A stretch of DNA of 64,000 nucleotides. It comes from Neospora caninum Liverpool. Its lineage: Eukaryota; Apicomplexa; Conoidasida; Eucoccidiorida; Sarcocystidae. Positions 1 through 12,566 of this stretch are shown here, piece by piece. The notes under the pieces were generated by a model that worked only from the letters and a program-made list of their open reading frames with translations, was not told the DNA's origin and ran no database searches. The stretch covers positions 1,178,001 through 1,242,000 of the forward strand of contig NC_018386.1 of assembly GCF_000208865.1 (NCBI RefSeq), written 5' to 3'. The position numbers and the translations under genes are program-made. How positions within the stretch are numbered: the first letter of the stretch is position 1; each line of letters begins with the position of its first letter.

Positions 1-57
1 CGCCGTCCGCTTCACGTCGCTCGTAACGGTCGTTCTCCTCGCGGACGCTCTTCTCAC

Positions 58-2848
58 CTGATACTGCAGAGTCGGTTGCTTCTGATTCAACGCGCCGTCG
101 TCCGGGTTGCTGGCGCCGAGCAGGAAATGGCTGACTGAGCTCACAAAGAGCGTCGGGAGCACGGGGAGGACGTGGAGAATCCACAAAAGCGCCTCCTGCT
201 GCTGCTGCTTCGACGCGCCGCCGAACGTCATCTGCGCCCCAGACGCATTCCCACCAGCTGTCCCTTTGTCTCCGAGTGCCTGGCCCGAGGCCGCCGGCGC
301 ACTAGCCAGCGCGACGGCGGCCGGGGGAGCAGGCCCCGCGCCGGGCGCCGTCCCCCTCGCGCCTGCGGCGCCGCCAGAGAAGCCCGCTCCAGCGAAGCCC
401 TGAGAATTTGCTGCGCCGCCGGAGGCTCCCAGCTGAACTCCAGAGCCGTTGGAGCCCAACGCGGCGGAGCCGGAAGCCGCGAAGGCGTTCAAGAGGAAGG
501 AGAAGTCCAGAGGCGTTGACAGAGGTAGGGAGACCACCGCGGCAGACGAGGCCGTGGTGTCCCAGCCAGCCATTCCAGCGCCTGAGACAGACGGCCGCGA
601 CTGGCCGTGGGACGCGTGGTGGTCCGCGTCGCTGTCGCTGGGGACGCCTGGGCTCCCGACGCCCGAGGCGCGGCGGTGCCCGCGGGGCGAGGCCGAGCCG
701 CAGGCGGCGTGCTCCCCCGCGGACGACTGCAGGCCCGAGCTGTGGTCTCCAGAGCCTGCGGGGGGCGAAGACGCGCCGGCCGCGGGGTGCGACAGCGCGA
801 ACGGATCGGCTGACGAGAAGATCGGGTTCGACGGAGAGATGATGGCCAGAAACAGCAAGTACGCAGAGATGAAGATCTGGTGGAGCACCGCCTCAACGCC
901 CGAGACAGGGGCTGAGGAGACTCCCGAAGGCCCTGGACTCGACGGCTGAGGCGCGCCAGGCGCCCCGTGCACAGACGCTACGGACGCAGTCTGAGTCGTT
1001 TCCGAGGTCAGGCTGCCTGTGCTCGCCGACGTGCCTCCGTGATGCAGCGAGAACAGACCGGCGCCAAGGTGATGGCTGTGGGAAGTCACTCTGAGCGTAA
1101 AAAACGGAAGGTCGGTGGGCTTTTCAAAAGAGCCTGGAACGGGGCTGAGAGAACAGCCAACATATCTGCGACCCGAGAGGCCGTCCCCGCGAGATAAGCT
1201 CTACTTTTCACGGCCACACAGTCCAGGCTTTTCTCACTCTTTTTCGAGCTTTTCGGCAGGCACCCACCTTCCCCGTGTGACGTCTTGTAGCCGCCCGTTG
1301 CGTGCGCCAGCCTTTCCACCCTTGGTCGGTCGCCCGTCTTCCGTCTCTGCTCACTTTCATCTTCCCCTCTCTCTGTTCCCCCTCCACTGCTGCTGGCTCG
1401 CCGCGTCCCTCCGTTCTTCCAGTTCTCCTGTCGTCTCCCGCGTCGTGTCTGTGCCGCGATTTCTGCCCACACCGTCCCTTTGCGTGCATGTGCGTGTGTT
1501 TAAACGTAAAGATGCATTTGTAAAACGCATATATATGCACATGTACATCATCTTCTTTCTTGTTCTCCAGCTCTTCTGCGTCTCCTTCGCACTTCGTCCC
1601 CGTGGCCCGGCACTTCCCAGTCCCCCCGCGACTGACTGCTGCCGGCGTGTTCCGCGCGTCTTGGGAAATTCTTTCGACTTACCCCCGCTCCGGGTGGTGC
1701 CGGGAGCCTGCCGCGCCGGACTGCTGCTGTCGCAGGCGCTTGCATTGCTCCTCCAGAACCTTCGACATTCTCGACAGCAGGCGCTGCAGCATGTGGACTT
1801 GAAGTTCCTCCCGGTCTCCGTATGCGCATGCACTGACGGCGTCCACCATTTCCTGCGAGTACGCGAAAGAGAGAAAGGGCGGACCACGGTGCACAAAAAA
1901 CTGCTTGAAGAGGCAGCTCAGACCTCGCAAAAGCAGCTGGATACCCCTGCCGATGAATTGTGCCGCGATTCTCTCGCCATTCGTTCCACTTCTCGCTCCA
2001 CCTCTCCTGTTTTTGCTGTCTTCATCTCTCTTTCGCTCCATCTGCCCTCTCCCTGCCGTGCTCTTCCACTCCCTCTCGCTTTCCCTCTCCGCGTCTGTCG
2101 CGTTCGCGCTTCCTTCTGTCTTCTTCCCGGGGTTTCCAGTTCGCGTTTCTTCTGGCAACTCCCCGCTGTCTCCTGGTCCTCTGTCTCTCTCCTCACCTGG
2201 AGGGTGATGTGCGTGCCTCCGCAGCAAGTCTCCTCGCCCTTGCGCGCGCCCTTCCCCGAACATGCCAAGGTGCCCAAAGTCTTTAAACCCCCCGAGCGAG
2301 AACCTCCCTGAGCGGCGACCTTCGGAGGCGCCAGCTGGCCGTTGCTGTCCGCTTTGTTCAAGAACCCGCTGCTGCTGTACCCGCGCCCCTGGAGCTGTTG
2401 AAGGCGCACGAGGTCTCGCAGGACAGGCAGCAAAACTGAGGCCGTCGGGTGGAGCACGGGCGGGAAGATGCGGAGGAAGGAGTGGAGAGAGATTCGGGCT
2501 TTCGCCGGAGAAAACTGCAGACAGGCAGGGAAGCGACAGACGCAGGAAACGCGAGACACGCGAAACTCACGAAGGGAGCGCGAAGCTCGGCGGACCAAGA
2601 ACGCGAGCGGAGACGGGGGTCAGAGGGAACCGGAGACGACGGCGCGCGAGAAGAAAAGTGGACGACCAGTGAGAATCCCGAGAATGGCCCGGACGGGAGA
2701 GAAACGAAGAAAGAAATAACGAGCGGCGAAAAAAACTTACTTCGTTGAGACCAAAGCTCGAGAGAAGCTCTTGGACTTCTTGCTGCGAAAGGCGCTGATA
2801 CGACACGGCCGGCGAGGCGTGCGAGAATTTGGAGCTCGAGTCCCCCAT
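58..2848 (-). CDS. Multi-exon gene for a probable multi-pass membrane protein, 3' end outside the window
   Basis: Four exons join with consistent phase: 2848-2741 (ATG at 2848), 2514-2197, 1936-1683 and 1144-58. Exon 1 ends in a GTAAGT donor and exon 3 in GTAAGT at 1682. Exon 4 ends in CAG|GTGAGA at 58, so the gene continues beyond the window start. About 589 residues are visible. The N-terminal 225 residues look helical (QRLSQQEVQELLSSFGLNE; later VHMLQRLLSRMSKVLEEQ). After a Ser/Thr/Pro/Gly-rich stretch come two hydrophobic segments, around residues 313-333 (FISAYLLFLAII) and 546-566 (LLWILHVLPVLPTLFV), separated by a Gly/Ala/Ser-rich linker. No family was recognised. The acceptor of exon 3 has a poor pyrimidine tract, so that boundary is the weakest. 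The long plus-strand frame across 1115-2311 is antisense to these exons. Confidence 0.6.
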
Positions 2849-5800
2849 CCTCGCTCTCGTTCGTTGCTCGGATTTACTCTACTTATTTTTACCGGCAGAT
2901 GAGTTGCAATTCTATTACATTTACATGTAAAGACAGGATTCGCTAGACCTGCCGCTTTCTTGCTTGTTTCCGCCTTCCTCCGCGGGTGCCCAGCTCTCTA
3001 CCTCCGTTTCCGCTCCTCTCTCCACTCCTCTCGGCCTTCCTAAGCGTTCTGAGCCTCTGCCTCGCTCCTCTTCCGTTCTGTTCAACTATTCCTCCGACCT
3101 CCTTTGCCTCTTAAAACCTGTTCGGCTTTCCTTCAGCAACTTGCGGCGTCGTCTTCTTCTGTTCCGGCGCTCCTGGTCCCCGGTGCCAACAGTGGTGAAC
3201 GCCTCGCTTGCTCAGCTGCACGCATATCGGTCTCTTCTCACCCTAACCCCTGTCCTCCTCTGTCTAAAAAAGGCGTTGCCAAGAAAGACGAGAAGCCGGG
3301 AGCAACGCCAAGGGACAAAGGGGAGGGGACGCGAGGACCAAGATACGGGAAGATCCGAGGAACACGGGGTGACAGCCAGACGGAAAAGTCAAAAGAGGCG
3401 ACAAGGGAGCATCCGGAGGTCTAGAGAGATACCGCGAGTCACGCCAGCGCGTTGAGGAAGGCGGAGAGAAGGCTCAGAACAACGACAAGGTTCAACGGCA
3501 GTGACCGAAAGGAACGGGAAAAAGTACTATCGGCAGGGAGAAACGAGCATGCGTGGGTGATGTAGAAGAGGAGAAAACAGCTTCAAAGGCAGTGGACTAC
3601 ACTCGTGACTGGGTTGAGTACCTTTGAGACCGTTCCAGCTGCGATATTTCCCAGGCTTCTGCGCTCGCATACGGCCATAGGTCACGCCCGTTTTTTTACG
3701 CTACGCCCATGGGACAGCGAAAGACAGGAAAGCATGGATGTTCATGGACATGCATCGAGGTGGATAGACCAGTAATCTGCTTCGAACACCGAAATACAGA
3801 CACACACATACTCGAGAGAGGACGGCCTACCCATGAACCACTGATGTGTAGGATCCGTCCATGCGTCCCTACACATACAGATATTTTATGAGATAAATAA
3901 CACCTCTGTACTTCAAACTGTGGAGCGTACAGAGAGAGGTGAGTGTGCAATTGCACGTATGCAGAGGATTGCTGGTCGTATCCTCTTTGCGCGTCGGGGA
4001 GTCGCCGAGCTTCCGAAAAATCATAGGACCAAGAACCTCGGGAGGAGAAAACGCCGAGGCAGGCACGCTCACGTTGGGTTTTTGCCAGGCCAAAAAAAAA
4101 TCAAAAGAAAAAGCACCGTATCCTGACAGAAAATCGCCTGTTTGTGAGAAAAGAGGATCCGTGAGTTTGGTACTTCCAAGAGATTTTTGTCGAAGCGGGA
4201 CGCCTGTGCTCTCGCACATCGGCGAGGGAAGCCGCGAGGAAATCGAATGTCGCAAAACGTGAACCACGCAAACGCCTGTTTCTTTCGCTGCCTCCTCACG
4301 CAGTCTAAAATGTAGTTTCCCTCCCCTAGTCGTCGTTTTTTCCTCCTCCCTGTGCGAATCCACGAGTCTCACCCACGAGTCTCACCCACAAGTCTCATCC
4401 ACGAATCTTGTGAGCGAGCGCGACTGGTTGAGCGGGAATTGAACGCTTGCAGCCGACAAAACGGGGAGATTCAGTTAATAAAAAAATGGTTGAAGACAGA
4501 CACGTGCCCTTTTTCGTCCATGAGTTTGCAGCAAGAAACTGGAGCGAATTTCGCAGCGAAACAAACACGGAAAAAAAGCCACAGTGCCTCGAGTTTGCCG
4601 GGAACGGGCTACTGCGTGTCTTTTCGACAAACCGGTTGTCGAGAGCGAGAGGCGAGAGGGAGCGAAGGCGAAAACAAAGAGCGCGTGAGCAAGAGCGATG
4701 ACGACTCTCAGCAGGTGTTCCTTTCAGGAATAAGCGAGAAATGGCCTTTTGGTCCCGGAAAAACTCGCAACCTCCCGACTGGACTCCATTCGGAGCTAAT
4801 TCCAGCTTCGACCGTTGTGCTCGCAACGAGAGGAAGAGAGACAGGGGAAGAAGCTAAGCACTATGCAGCCGGTACGTTCGCCCCCGTTGCGCCTCTGCAG
4901 CCATTCCGCGAGAGTTCACTTGACATTCCCCGTCATTTCTCCCGGGCGTTTTGCAACTCCCGCTCCGTTGTCTCCCCCCGCTCACGAACGAAGGCAGAAC
5001 GAAAGCTCCACGCGAATCTCTCCGCTCGTGTTCAGCGACGGAGACAGGAGAGCTGTCCACGGCCGTCGCGAAAAAGTAAAAGTTATCGACGACGCGAGAA
5101 AAACTTGCCAGTGTCACCCTGTCGCGAGCATCTAGAGGGAAGAGAAACGCCATATAGAGGGACAGGTGCGGGCAGAACGAAAGCGCTGACGAAGTTCTAG
5201 ACATAGACGGCGGGGGTCGCTTGGCAGTTTATTCCGAGACTGACGCGCTCGGCTCCCCCGAGCGGCGCAGAATATTTCAGGAAGACTTCTTTCCCTCGCG
5301 TTTCGTGTGGTGCTTCTGAGCGAGGACGGTGGATGCGACAGGCTGTCGCCAGTGTCGACCGTTCTACCACGGTCGAGTGTTCTCTCTCAGCCTTGCAAGA
5401 AACACGGACTGGTCTGCAGACAGCCGGGAGAACTTCTCGGTTTGCTGAAACGTCTGCCTGCGTGGAAGAAGGGTGGTCGAGGTATCCTATTAACCTGTTT
5501 CCGCAGGTCGAAATTTGGCGTCTAGTGTTGCGAGCGAGGCTGTGTGATCCCTTGTGTCAAGCACAGCATCTCGTGTGTTCTGGGATGCATTTTCTCGCAA
5601 AAAGTGAATCACGCAAAAAGACCGGCCTGTCCAGCGAAGGTACAAGGTCGGTGCGCCGCGACGGTCATCGAGAAGGTCTACATGTGGTGCGAATATGAGT
5701 GACTGTGTACAGTGCAGAGAGATGCTTTTACGCGTACTCGAGCTGGGAACATCAGTAGCTAAAACGAATGGACTTGACTCGAGGTGATGTGATGACGAAA

Positions 5801-7940
5801 TGGCAAACACGGCCAGGAATGAAGGCATTTAAACCATGTCTTTCACTTTCGGGGGTAGGGAACTGTCTCAATCGACTGCTTGCTCCTGGTTTTGTGGCAT
5901 TCAGGCAGAGTGCGTTTCTACGAAATGTGACTTCCGCTCCTGCTGGACAACACGTGTCCCAGTACGGAACCTTCGACAAGAGGGAACACTTACGCCCTGC
6001 CTTCTTGAATCAGCATGTCTGTGCCCAGGTGCTCTGGCTACCTTGTGAAAGAACCACGATTACTAACTGGGTAGGTAAGTGCTCCAGAGAGCCCGTCAAC
6101 CTTCAGGTCTAATAGATAATTTTGTGATCGATCCAACACGTGGCGAAGATTAGTAGCTGCCTTGCGATGGGACAGGGCACCGCGAGGGAAAGATGAAAAG
6201 ATCCTCGGGAGCGAGGACGTCCAAACAGAACCCGTGGCGGCGTCGAGTTTCAGCGTGCCACGTGCTTAATCCACAAAAAACGGAGCTTCCGCTTTGCAGA
6301 GATGTTCGTGAGGAAAAGTTCAATAGCTGAGCACGTGGGGGACTGTATGGCGGATCCACACCGCCACAACGCCTTTCGAGGAAAAACGAGAAGTCTGTGC
6401 CAGGAGCTAACAGTTCTACAACAGGTGTCGCCTTAAAGCCACCCGAGTGACGGTCTGTAGGGATCACTTCAGTACGCAGAGTCTGCCGAAACCTCGCAGC
6501 AGATAAATGTGTGCCACGGACCGAATTTTTTCCGTCAGAAACAACAGCCGTTTGGGCTCACTACACACGACCTGGAGACGTCCTCGCCTAAAAAAGCTCG
6601 CACACACCATTCCAAGATACGCATCCCAAGGCTCTTTTGCGCGAATGATGTGGAAATGCATGTTGTCACGTGGCTTCAGTAGTGAATGCTTCGCCGCGCG
6701 CGGTGAACATATCTGAGAAAGCTTCGTGGCAAATCGTCTAACCAGTTTGTGGGGTCGTGAAACTCTCCACCTCATGTTTTAGTGCCCAGCACCTGCGTCT
6801 TCCGCATTCCAAGAGAAAGTCCCTGATGGTCTTTACCACACACTCTGTTTTATAAAAGTGAGCTTGGAATGCCTCCAGTGCCAGGACGTCTTGCTCCCAA
6901 AACGGTTTTCGATGTGCGCCGCAGCCAGGTTCCGGCGCATGCACGTGCACATCCCGAGCGAAGATTGCTCGTACTGCAACGTCGTTGTCCCTTGTCGAGA
7001 AATAGCAAACCGCGTGATCCGCTATGTCTGTTCCCTCTCGAAAATCATCTGCGGTTTCCGTTCCAAGGCCGCGTATCCAATGTCGGTTTCTTAAAAGAAA
7101 AGCGGAGGCTCGGCCGGTGTGTGCTCCGTTGTGCGCAGAGGCACGGAGCAGGACACACTGGCAGGCTTCAGGGTGGTGTTCTCCGTGTTGCCTCATCGAA
7201 GTTCTTTCTTGGGACAAAAATAGGACAACGAATGCCCAGACACAATCTTTCGAGGATGCCTGCGAATGACGCTTTAATCCGTTTCTCATCCTGGAGTGTC
7301 TCGCGTACTTTGGCGCCGGCGCCTAAACGACGCGCGGCATTTCCGGGTGTTGCATCGAGTCGACGTGGACGGTGAAATCCCTTTTTTTTTTTGAAAAAGT
7401 TGTTTGACACGCAGGCAGGGGGAGCCCAACGCGCCATTCCGCAGAATTCTTTTTCCTTCTCCTGCCTCGTTGTTCGTCTTCTTGAGCGGCGTTTCCAAGT
7501 TGAGTTCAACCGTCCGTTTCCTTCGGTTCCGTTTGTGGGCCGCGTGATGCACTCTATTCTTGTGTTGCGTGACTAGCGACGTCCTTCAAAGGAGCGTTTT
7601 TCTGACGTTATAGGCCTCTTCCCTTTGAATTTCTTCTCCAGGTTGTTTGCCTTGATGCTGCTTCTCTTCATCCCTTCGTCCGTGTCTCACGTTTCTCGGT
7701 TCACCCGCTCCATGTCTTTCATCTTGTCTCAGGCCGCCTGACCTCTGTCTCCGCTGTCTCCCCGCCTTCGCCCCCCGTGGGTTCTGTGCCTGGCTTCCCA
7801 AGCATGTCGATAACTTTCTGGTCATCTCCATCACCGGTGAGCCTTTGCGTCTCGCCTGATGTCTAGGTTTTTGAGCTGCCGAGCTCCATGGGGTCCGTCG
7901 AACTGTCGCCCCGCCCTCTCACGCCGGTGACTAGGCGAAG
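2849..7940. other. About 5 kb without a convincing gene
   Basis: This stretch separates two divergently oriented genes and probably holds the 5' region of the membrane-protein gene at 58-2848 and of the helical-repeat gene at 7941. Open frames exist on both strands, the longest with an ATG being plus 4520-5200 (226 codons, Arg/Ser-rich). They overlap equally open antisense frames, lack matching splice partners, and show no recognisable domain. A short tandem repeat lies at 4360-4408 and a poly-T run at 7381-7392. Long untranslated leaders are usual in these parasites, so much of this could be transcribed but untranslated. Confidence 0.4.
4360..4408. repeat. 13-bp tandem repeat, nearly four units
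   Basis: Units CCACGAGTCTCAC at 4360-4372 and 4373-4385 are identical. The third (4386-4398, CCACAAGTCTCAT) has two changes and the fourth (4399-4408, CCACGAATCT) is partial. Read on the minus strand, each unit carries GTGAGACT. This is close to, but not the same as, the WGAGACG promoter motif known from Toxoplasma. It lies about 1.5 kb upstream of the minus-strand gene that starts at 2848. Confidence 0.8.
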
Positions 7941-10900
7941 ATGCCTGACATTCCTTTTCACAAATTCGTCGGCAACGCGACATGCGCGGGAGACCTGATG
8001 TTTCGGAAGGCAGGAAAACCTGCAAGCGCGCATCTCCTGGCGCCAGGTGTAGGTACACGGCGTAAAGCACTGCGCCAGCCTTGTTCGAGGGAACATGCCG
8101 CTCGTCAGTGGTCGCATCCCTTCAGAAAAAGATGGGAAGTACTTCGCGGCCAGGAGTCATCTGCGGTTGCCAACCCCTGCCTCAAATCTTTTTCTCCTGC
8201 TCCGTGCTCTCGACTAGCGGCGCACGGGTCAGAGCATCAACGGCAAATCTCAAGTCGATTGCTTGCCTCACGCCTGACATCGCGACCTCTCGCTGGCTGC
8301 TGGAACATCCTTCCCGTCTCTCGCGGAAAAGCTGCCTTCTCGCTTCCGAGAGAAACCCGCTCCTTCTCTTCAGTCATCGTTTCCCGAAGCAGAAAAGGTA
8401 CACGCGTGGACGGGGGGGGACAGCAGTCGGTGCCAGGCAGAGGAAGAAAGCGGTATCGATGCTCTGTGGAGACGTGCGAAGAGGAAGGCGAGCGAAAGGA
8501 ATTCGACGACAATGGATTGCCTCGGCTTGTCCGAAGGGCTGTTGAGGTAGGAGCACTCCGAACCTCTTTTTCAAAGAGTCAATCTCGCCACCTCTAGACG
8601 CATCCTGAACGTTCTTCAATACATCTCCGTGTGCGTGCGTTTATGGGTACACGTCTCCAGCAGAGATGACGAGGCTTGTAAGAAAGGAAACAGCCGGCAG
8701 CTCTGCAGGGAAAAAAAGCGGGTGTCTTTGTGGGCCTGAAAGTGCATGGCGTTTTTGAGACTCCGCATGGAGCTCGCCGCCGCGCCCGCCTCATCAGAGG
8801 AATTAGGAAATGCTAAAGAGAAAGAGACAAAGACATTCGATAGTAAATTAACGCAACTCGTGCATAAGGAGGCTACCAAATCGGAGCCCTAGTCGGAACT
8901 CGCCCGAGGCGGGACTGCTGGAGGCTCGATAATGGCTCTGTACACAAGAGTCCTACAAGGGATACCGAGCAAGCAGAGAACAATTAGGTTCCTATCTCGG
9001 GGTTCTTCTCGTCGTTTCCCGCGTGAGCTTTATTAGAGAGGGAGACGGAGAGGAAGAAACACCGTTGCCACGCGCCTTTGCATATCTCCCCTCGTCATCC
9101 TAGGCACGCGTTTCCCCCGCTCTCTCTCTCTCTCTGCTCCACACCTTGAAAAGACTTGTCTCACCCCAGAGGAAATGTGGTTCAATAGAAGGACCGGTAT
9201 GGGTCTGTCCTTTTCCATAGATCCTGTTTTCTCCTGAAGTGTGTGACGATATTTTCAGTGGCGTCTTATGTTGTATGCCGCTGTCGTCGCGCCGCTGTCT
9301 TCCTCGCTTACTTTCAGGCTTCCTACGTGCCCCGTGCGGTCCCTCTATCATTCTGGAAAGCCCAGGCGGATCAGGCTCTTCGGCTCCTTCCCTCCCTCCT
9401 CCCCTTCCACTTAGCGTCTCTGCTTCTCGCGTACGCTCGCGCCGGCGTGCGGCACCCGCCTCTGGCAGCGGCGATTGTCCGTCAGTTCGCCGACATCTCC
9501 AGTCGACAGCGGTATCATCCGCTTCTGCTGTCTCCGCGCTCGACCCTCTATGCGAATTCGCTTGAGGGGGGTAACGAGAAACTGAAGAGGCGTTCCGCGC
9601 ACATGGGCTCGCCAGAGGAGACAGAGGAAGAGCGGCAACGCGTAGACTTTGCTGCGTTTTCAACAGTGCTCCTCTCTCTCGAAAGATTACATCTTCTGCA
9701 GCACCCCCTCGTGTATGAACCTGCCGAGAGACTCCAGGGTGTTCTGCTCCATCGACTCCAGGGACACTGCGATTCTTTCACCTTCCGGCAGCTCAAGCGG
9801 CTGATGCTGCTCCTCGCGAAACTCTCCGCAGTTGCGAGTGCTCGATGTTCAACACGTGGGGTTGGCGCCCATGCTGATACTCACGGGGGAAGTGACGAAG
9901 ACCTCCCACGGGTGTCAGCACAGATCCAGACAGAGGAAAACGAAAATAAGGGAGGGCAGGCAGGAGAAGCACGACGACCGCTCGAGAATCGGAGTTTCCT
10001 GGTGGAGGTGATGGTGGCAGCAGCAGAGAAAGCAATGGAAGCTGTCCGGCCCCCAGCTGACGCGGCCAAGGTGGTCGTCGATGATAGAGAAATGTTCCCG
10101 GTTGCGTGGTGTATAACCAGGTTTGACCAGATGCTCTTCTCCAAAATGGTTCGAAAAGACATACATGTCGCGGCGAGAGAGATTCCCTCGGACGGTGGGC
10201 AGGCTGTAGTAGGCACGGGAAATGAGGATTACGAAACAAGGGTTGGCCGACGAACAAGGGAACGGTCACGTGCAAATGAAGCAAGCGCAACGCCACCAGG
10301 AGGCAAAGCGTGTCCGAGGGAAAAGGAACAGGACGATGGATTCAGTTACAAGTTTGTTGCAGGCGGCACGGCGTATGATTATCCTGATGACGGACTAACA
10401 AAGGACATGATCGATATGTACACACAAGCTCGCGAAAAGCTTCTAGGATGTGCCACGCGAGGTGTCCGGACGATCATCGTCTCAAGACTCCGCTGCGCAC
10501 CTCTGGACGCTGCTATGGTAAGGACTTACCACCTCCGAGAGAGGGCCTTGTGGAGAGGGGGAAACAAAAATTAAAGGCGGAAAACGAGCCTGTCGCCGTG
10601 CCGGAGCTTAGATGCGGTACTCCACAGTACACTGGACAGTCGCTGCATCCTTCTTTCTACGCTAAAGAGTCAAAAGCTGAGTTCCGCGTCTTTTCTATGC
10701 TCTGAGATACTCACTGGTGTGAGGCTGGGAAACGCGCGTAGGATTCGAGGATTTCGGTTGTGCATGTAAGCAGATAGTTTCCCCTGTTGCCTTTCCTGTA
10801 GGCGCTGGATGCTTATCTCCTCCTGAACGATCCCTACATGAGCACGAAAGCAGAGCATTACTTTTCTTTTGTTCTGTCCAACGCTAACGTCGAGGAGCTC

Positions 10901-11203
10901 CTCACGTTGGCGGATGGATTCAGACATTTACGTATTGCTCAGGGGCGCGTGTGGAATGTCTGGTGTCAGCACACTGAGCGCTGTCTCACGGACTACGCAG
11001 GCCAGGACAACGAAGGGGGAGACCGTGCAGATCCATCTTGTCGACTCCCGCCGATGGAAACTTTGCAGGCGGTGCGAGGCTGGTTTGACCTGCTCGGCCG
11101 AGCCTGCCCGCTGGCAGACGCGTTGCTAGTACAGGCGACGCTGAGGGCTGGACAGGAGAAGCGTTCTACTGTCGAGACCAGGTTCCCAGGGCGTGACATC
11201 TAG
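7941..11203 (+). CDS. Helical-repeat protein, possibly an organellar RNA-associated (RAP/HPR-like) protein
   Basis: Three exons, all phase 0: 7941-8546, 9318-10517 and 10802-11203, giving 735 residues. The ATG at 7941 has an in-frame TAG three codons upstream. Splice sites are GAG|GTAGGA at 8546, TTACTTTCAG before 9318, ATG|GTAAGG at 10517 and CTTTCCTGTAG before 10802. The first 60 residues are basic with almost no acidic residues, as in a mitochondrial presequence. Exons 2 and 3 carry Leu/Ala-rich helical units, for example ALRLLPSLLPFHLASLLLAY, FSTVLLSLERLHLLQHPLVY and VEELLTLADGFRHLRIAQGR. They are interrupted by a charged insert around residues 340-410. Such 35-40-residue helical repeats are typical of heptatricopeptide/RAP and FAST-kinase-like mitochondrial proteins, which are numerous in apicomplexans. 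No terminal RAP domain was seen, so the assignment is inference. Confidence 0.65.
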
Positions 11204-12566
11204 AGGACGGTGTGTAAAATCTAGGCATCAAATGAAACCCAAAAGTGCCCCAAAAAATTATTAGCGTGAAATGACCATCTCGTGTCGCATACGGGTTTTT
11301 CAACAATTCTTTTTGGCAACTTGCATATACTTCTAAAGTTAGCTGAGTATAGTGTCCTACAGCATGCCCGCCGAGCCAACGTGCAGAAAGGGCCAGTTCT
11401 CAAGCTTCTCGACGAAGTCGGAATTCAGGACGGCTGCCGCGTAGTCGAAAGTACTATATGCAGCAACTGCAGGGCCGTTTCAAATTTCGAAACGACTAGG
11501 TGGCCTTGCAGCCTCACTTTGTAACGAAATCTACGAAGTCGGTCTAAAAGCAATAGCGGTCTGTCGATGGCGATGATAGTACCACGCGCCGATGATTGTT
11601 TTGTCGAAGGTCCAATACTCGAATCGCACCTGTTTCAGAGACTCCATACGTACTAGTTCGTGGAGCACAAAAGGCAGGGAACGTCTGTTGAAACAGGTTT
11701 CACTGACTTCTTCTGCTACCACATAGTGAACTGCTTGAGGTCTTCCACAACGTAGTTGCTACTCGATCACCGGACACGTCTGTCGGTTTCTTATTGCATG
11801 GAGTGTTTCTAGGTTTGCTAGTAAAACAATTCGCCGGTTTTTCATTGTAGCTTCATCCGTGATTCTAGAATGCTAGAACCGAGTGTGCTGGTAGGCTGTG
11901 GACACTCTGCCCATGTGGTGTCGCGAACGTGCTACCCAGCCACAGTGTTAAGACGAAATAACCTGGGCATCGCTGTGGATTTTTCCAATGTGCGTACGGG
12001 CGAATTGATTTTAGGTTGTCTATGCGCACACGAACACGCCGAGGTGTAGAACTCTACCACTTCAGAAAGTTGTGAATCCCCTCGGCTGCATGCCGCATGT
12101 TGGCGTTCAAGCTGACTTCTAGAAGGGACGAGCACCCGCATCATGGCTGTCAAAAGGAGTCCGTTGGCCCGATTTTGCAGCCGAGATACTGTAGCATCTC
12201 TTCGATGAGGAAAACGGTATGGCGTTGCGGGTGTTCGTGCAGCCGCAATGCCTAGAGCAGAGTTACGCCGAGGAGCTTTTACAGTCGAGCACAACCCCGG
12301 ACCAGAAAAAATCAATGCCAAAAGGTCACAAACGCGCAAACACTGATCAAGAGCATTTGCACTGCAGTCCGACGAAATGCTTTTTTGACAGTAGCCCGAT
12401 ACAGGGGTGAGATGACAATGGGGAGGAACCGGAGAATCGACACATTTATACAGAGAGATTTATATTCCTTACGTGCTTTTCCTTTTTTGTCACACTCCCA
12501 GCAACACGGAATAGCGTATGGGCTTTTACGTGTGTTTTTACTTCATCTGCTTCTTCCCGTGTGTTC
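11204..12566. other. Intergenic, convergent gene ends
   Basis: This region lies between the plus-strand helical-repeat gene and the minus-strand gene at 12567-13704, so it should hold both 3' untranslated regions and terminators. Only short frames occur (under about 135 codons), and none pairs with credible splice sites. No repeat or RNA gene was recognised. Confidence 0.5.

Noticed and set aside
1115..2311. 398-codon plus-strand open frame
   Set aside because: It is antisense to minus-strand exons 2514-2197 and 1936-1683, which have splice sites and matching phases. It has no ATG near its start that fits, and its composition (Ser/Pro/Arg/Leu) is typical of a shadow frame.
4520..5200. 226-codon plus-strand frame with ATG
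   Set aside because: Basic, low-complexity, with equally long antisense frames and no domain. Not enough support for a gene.
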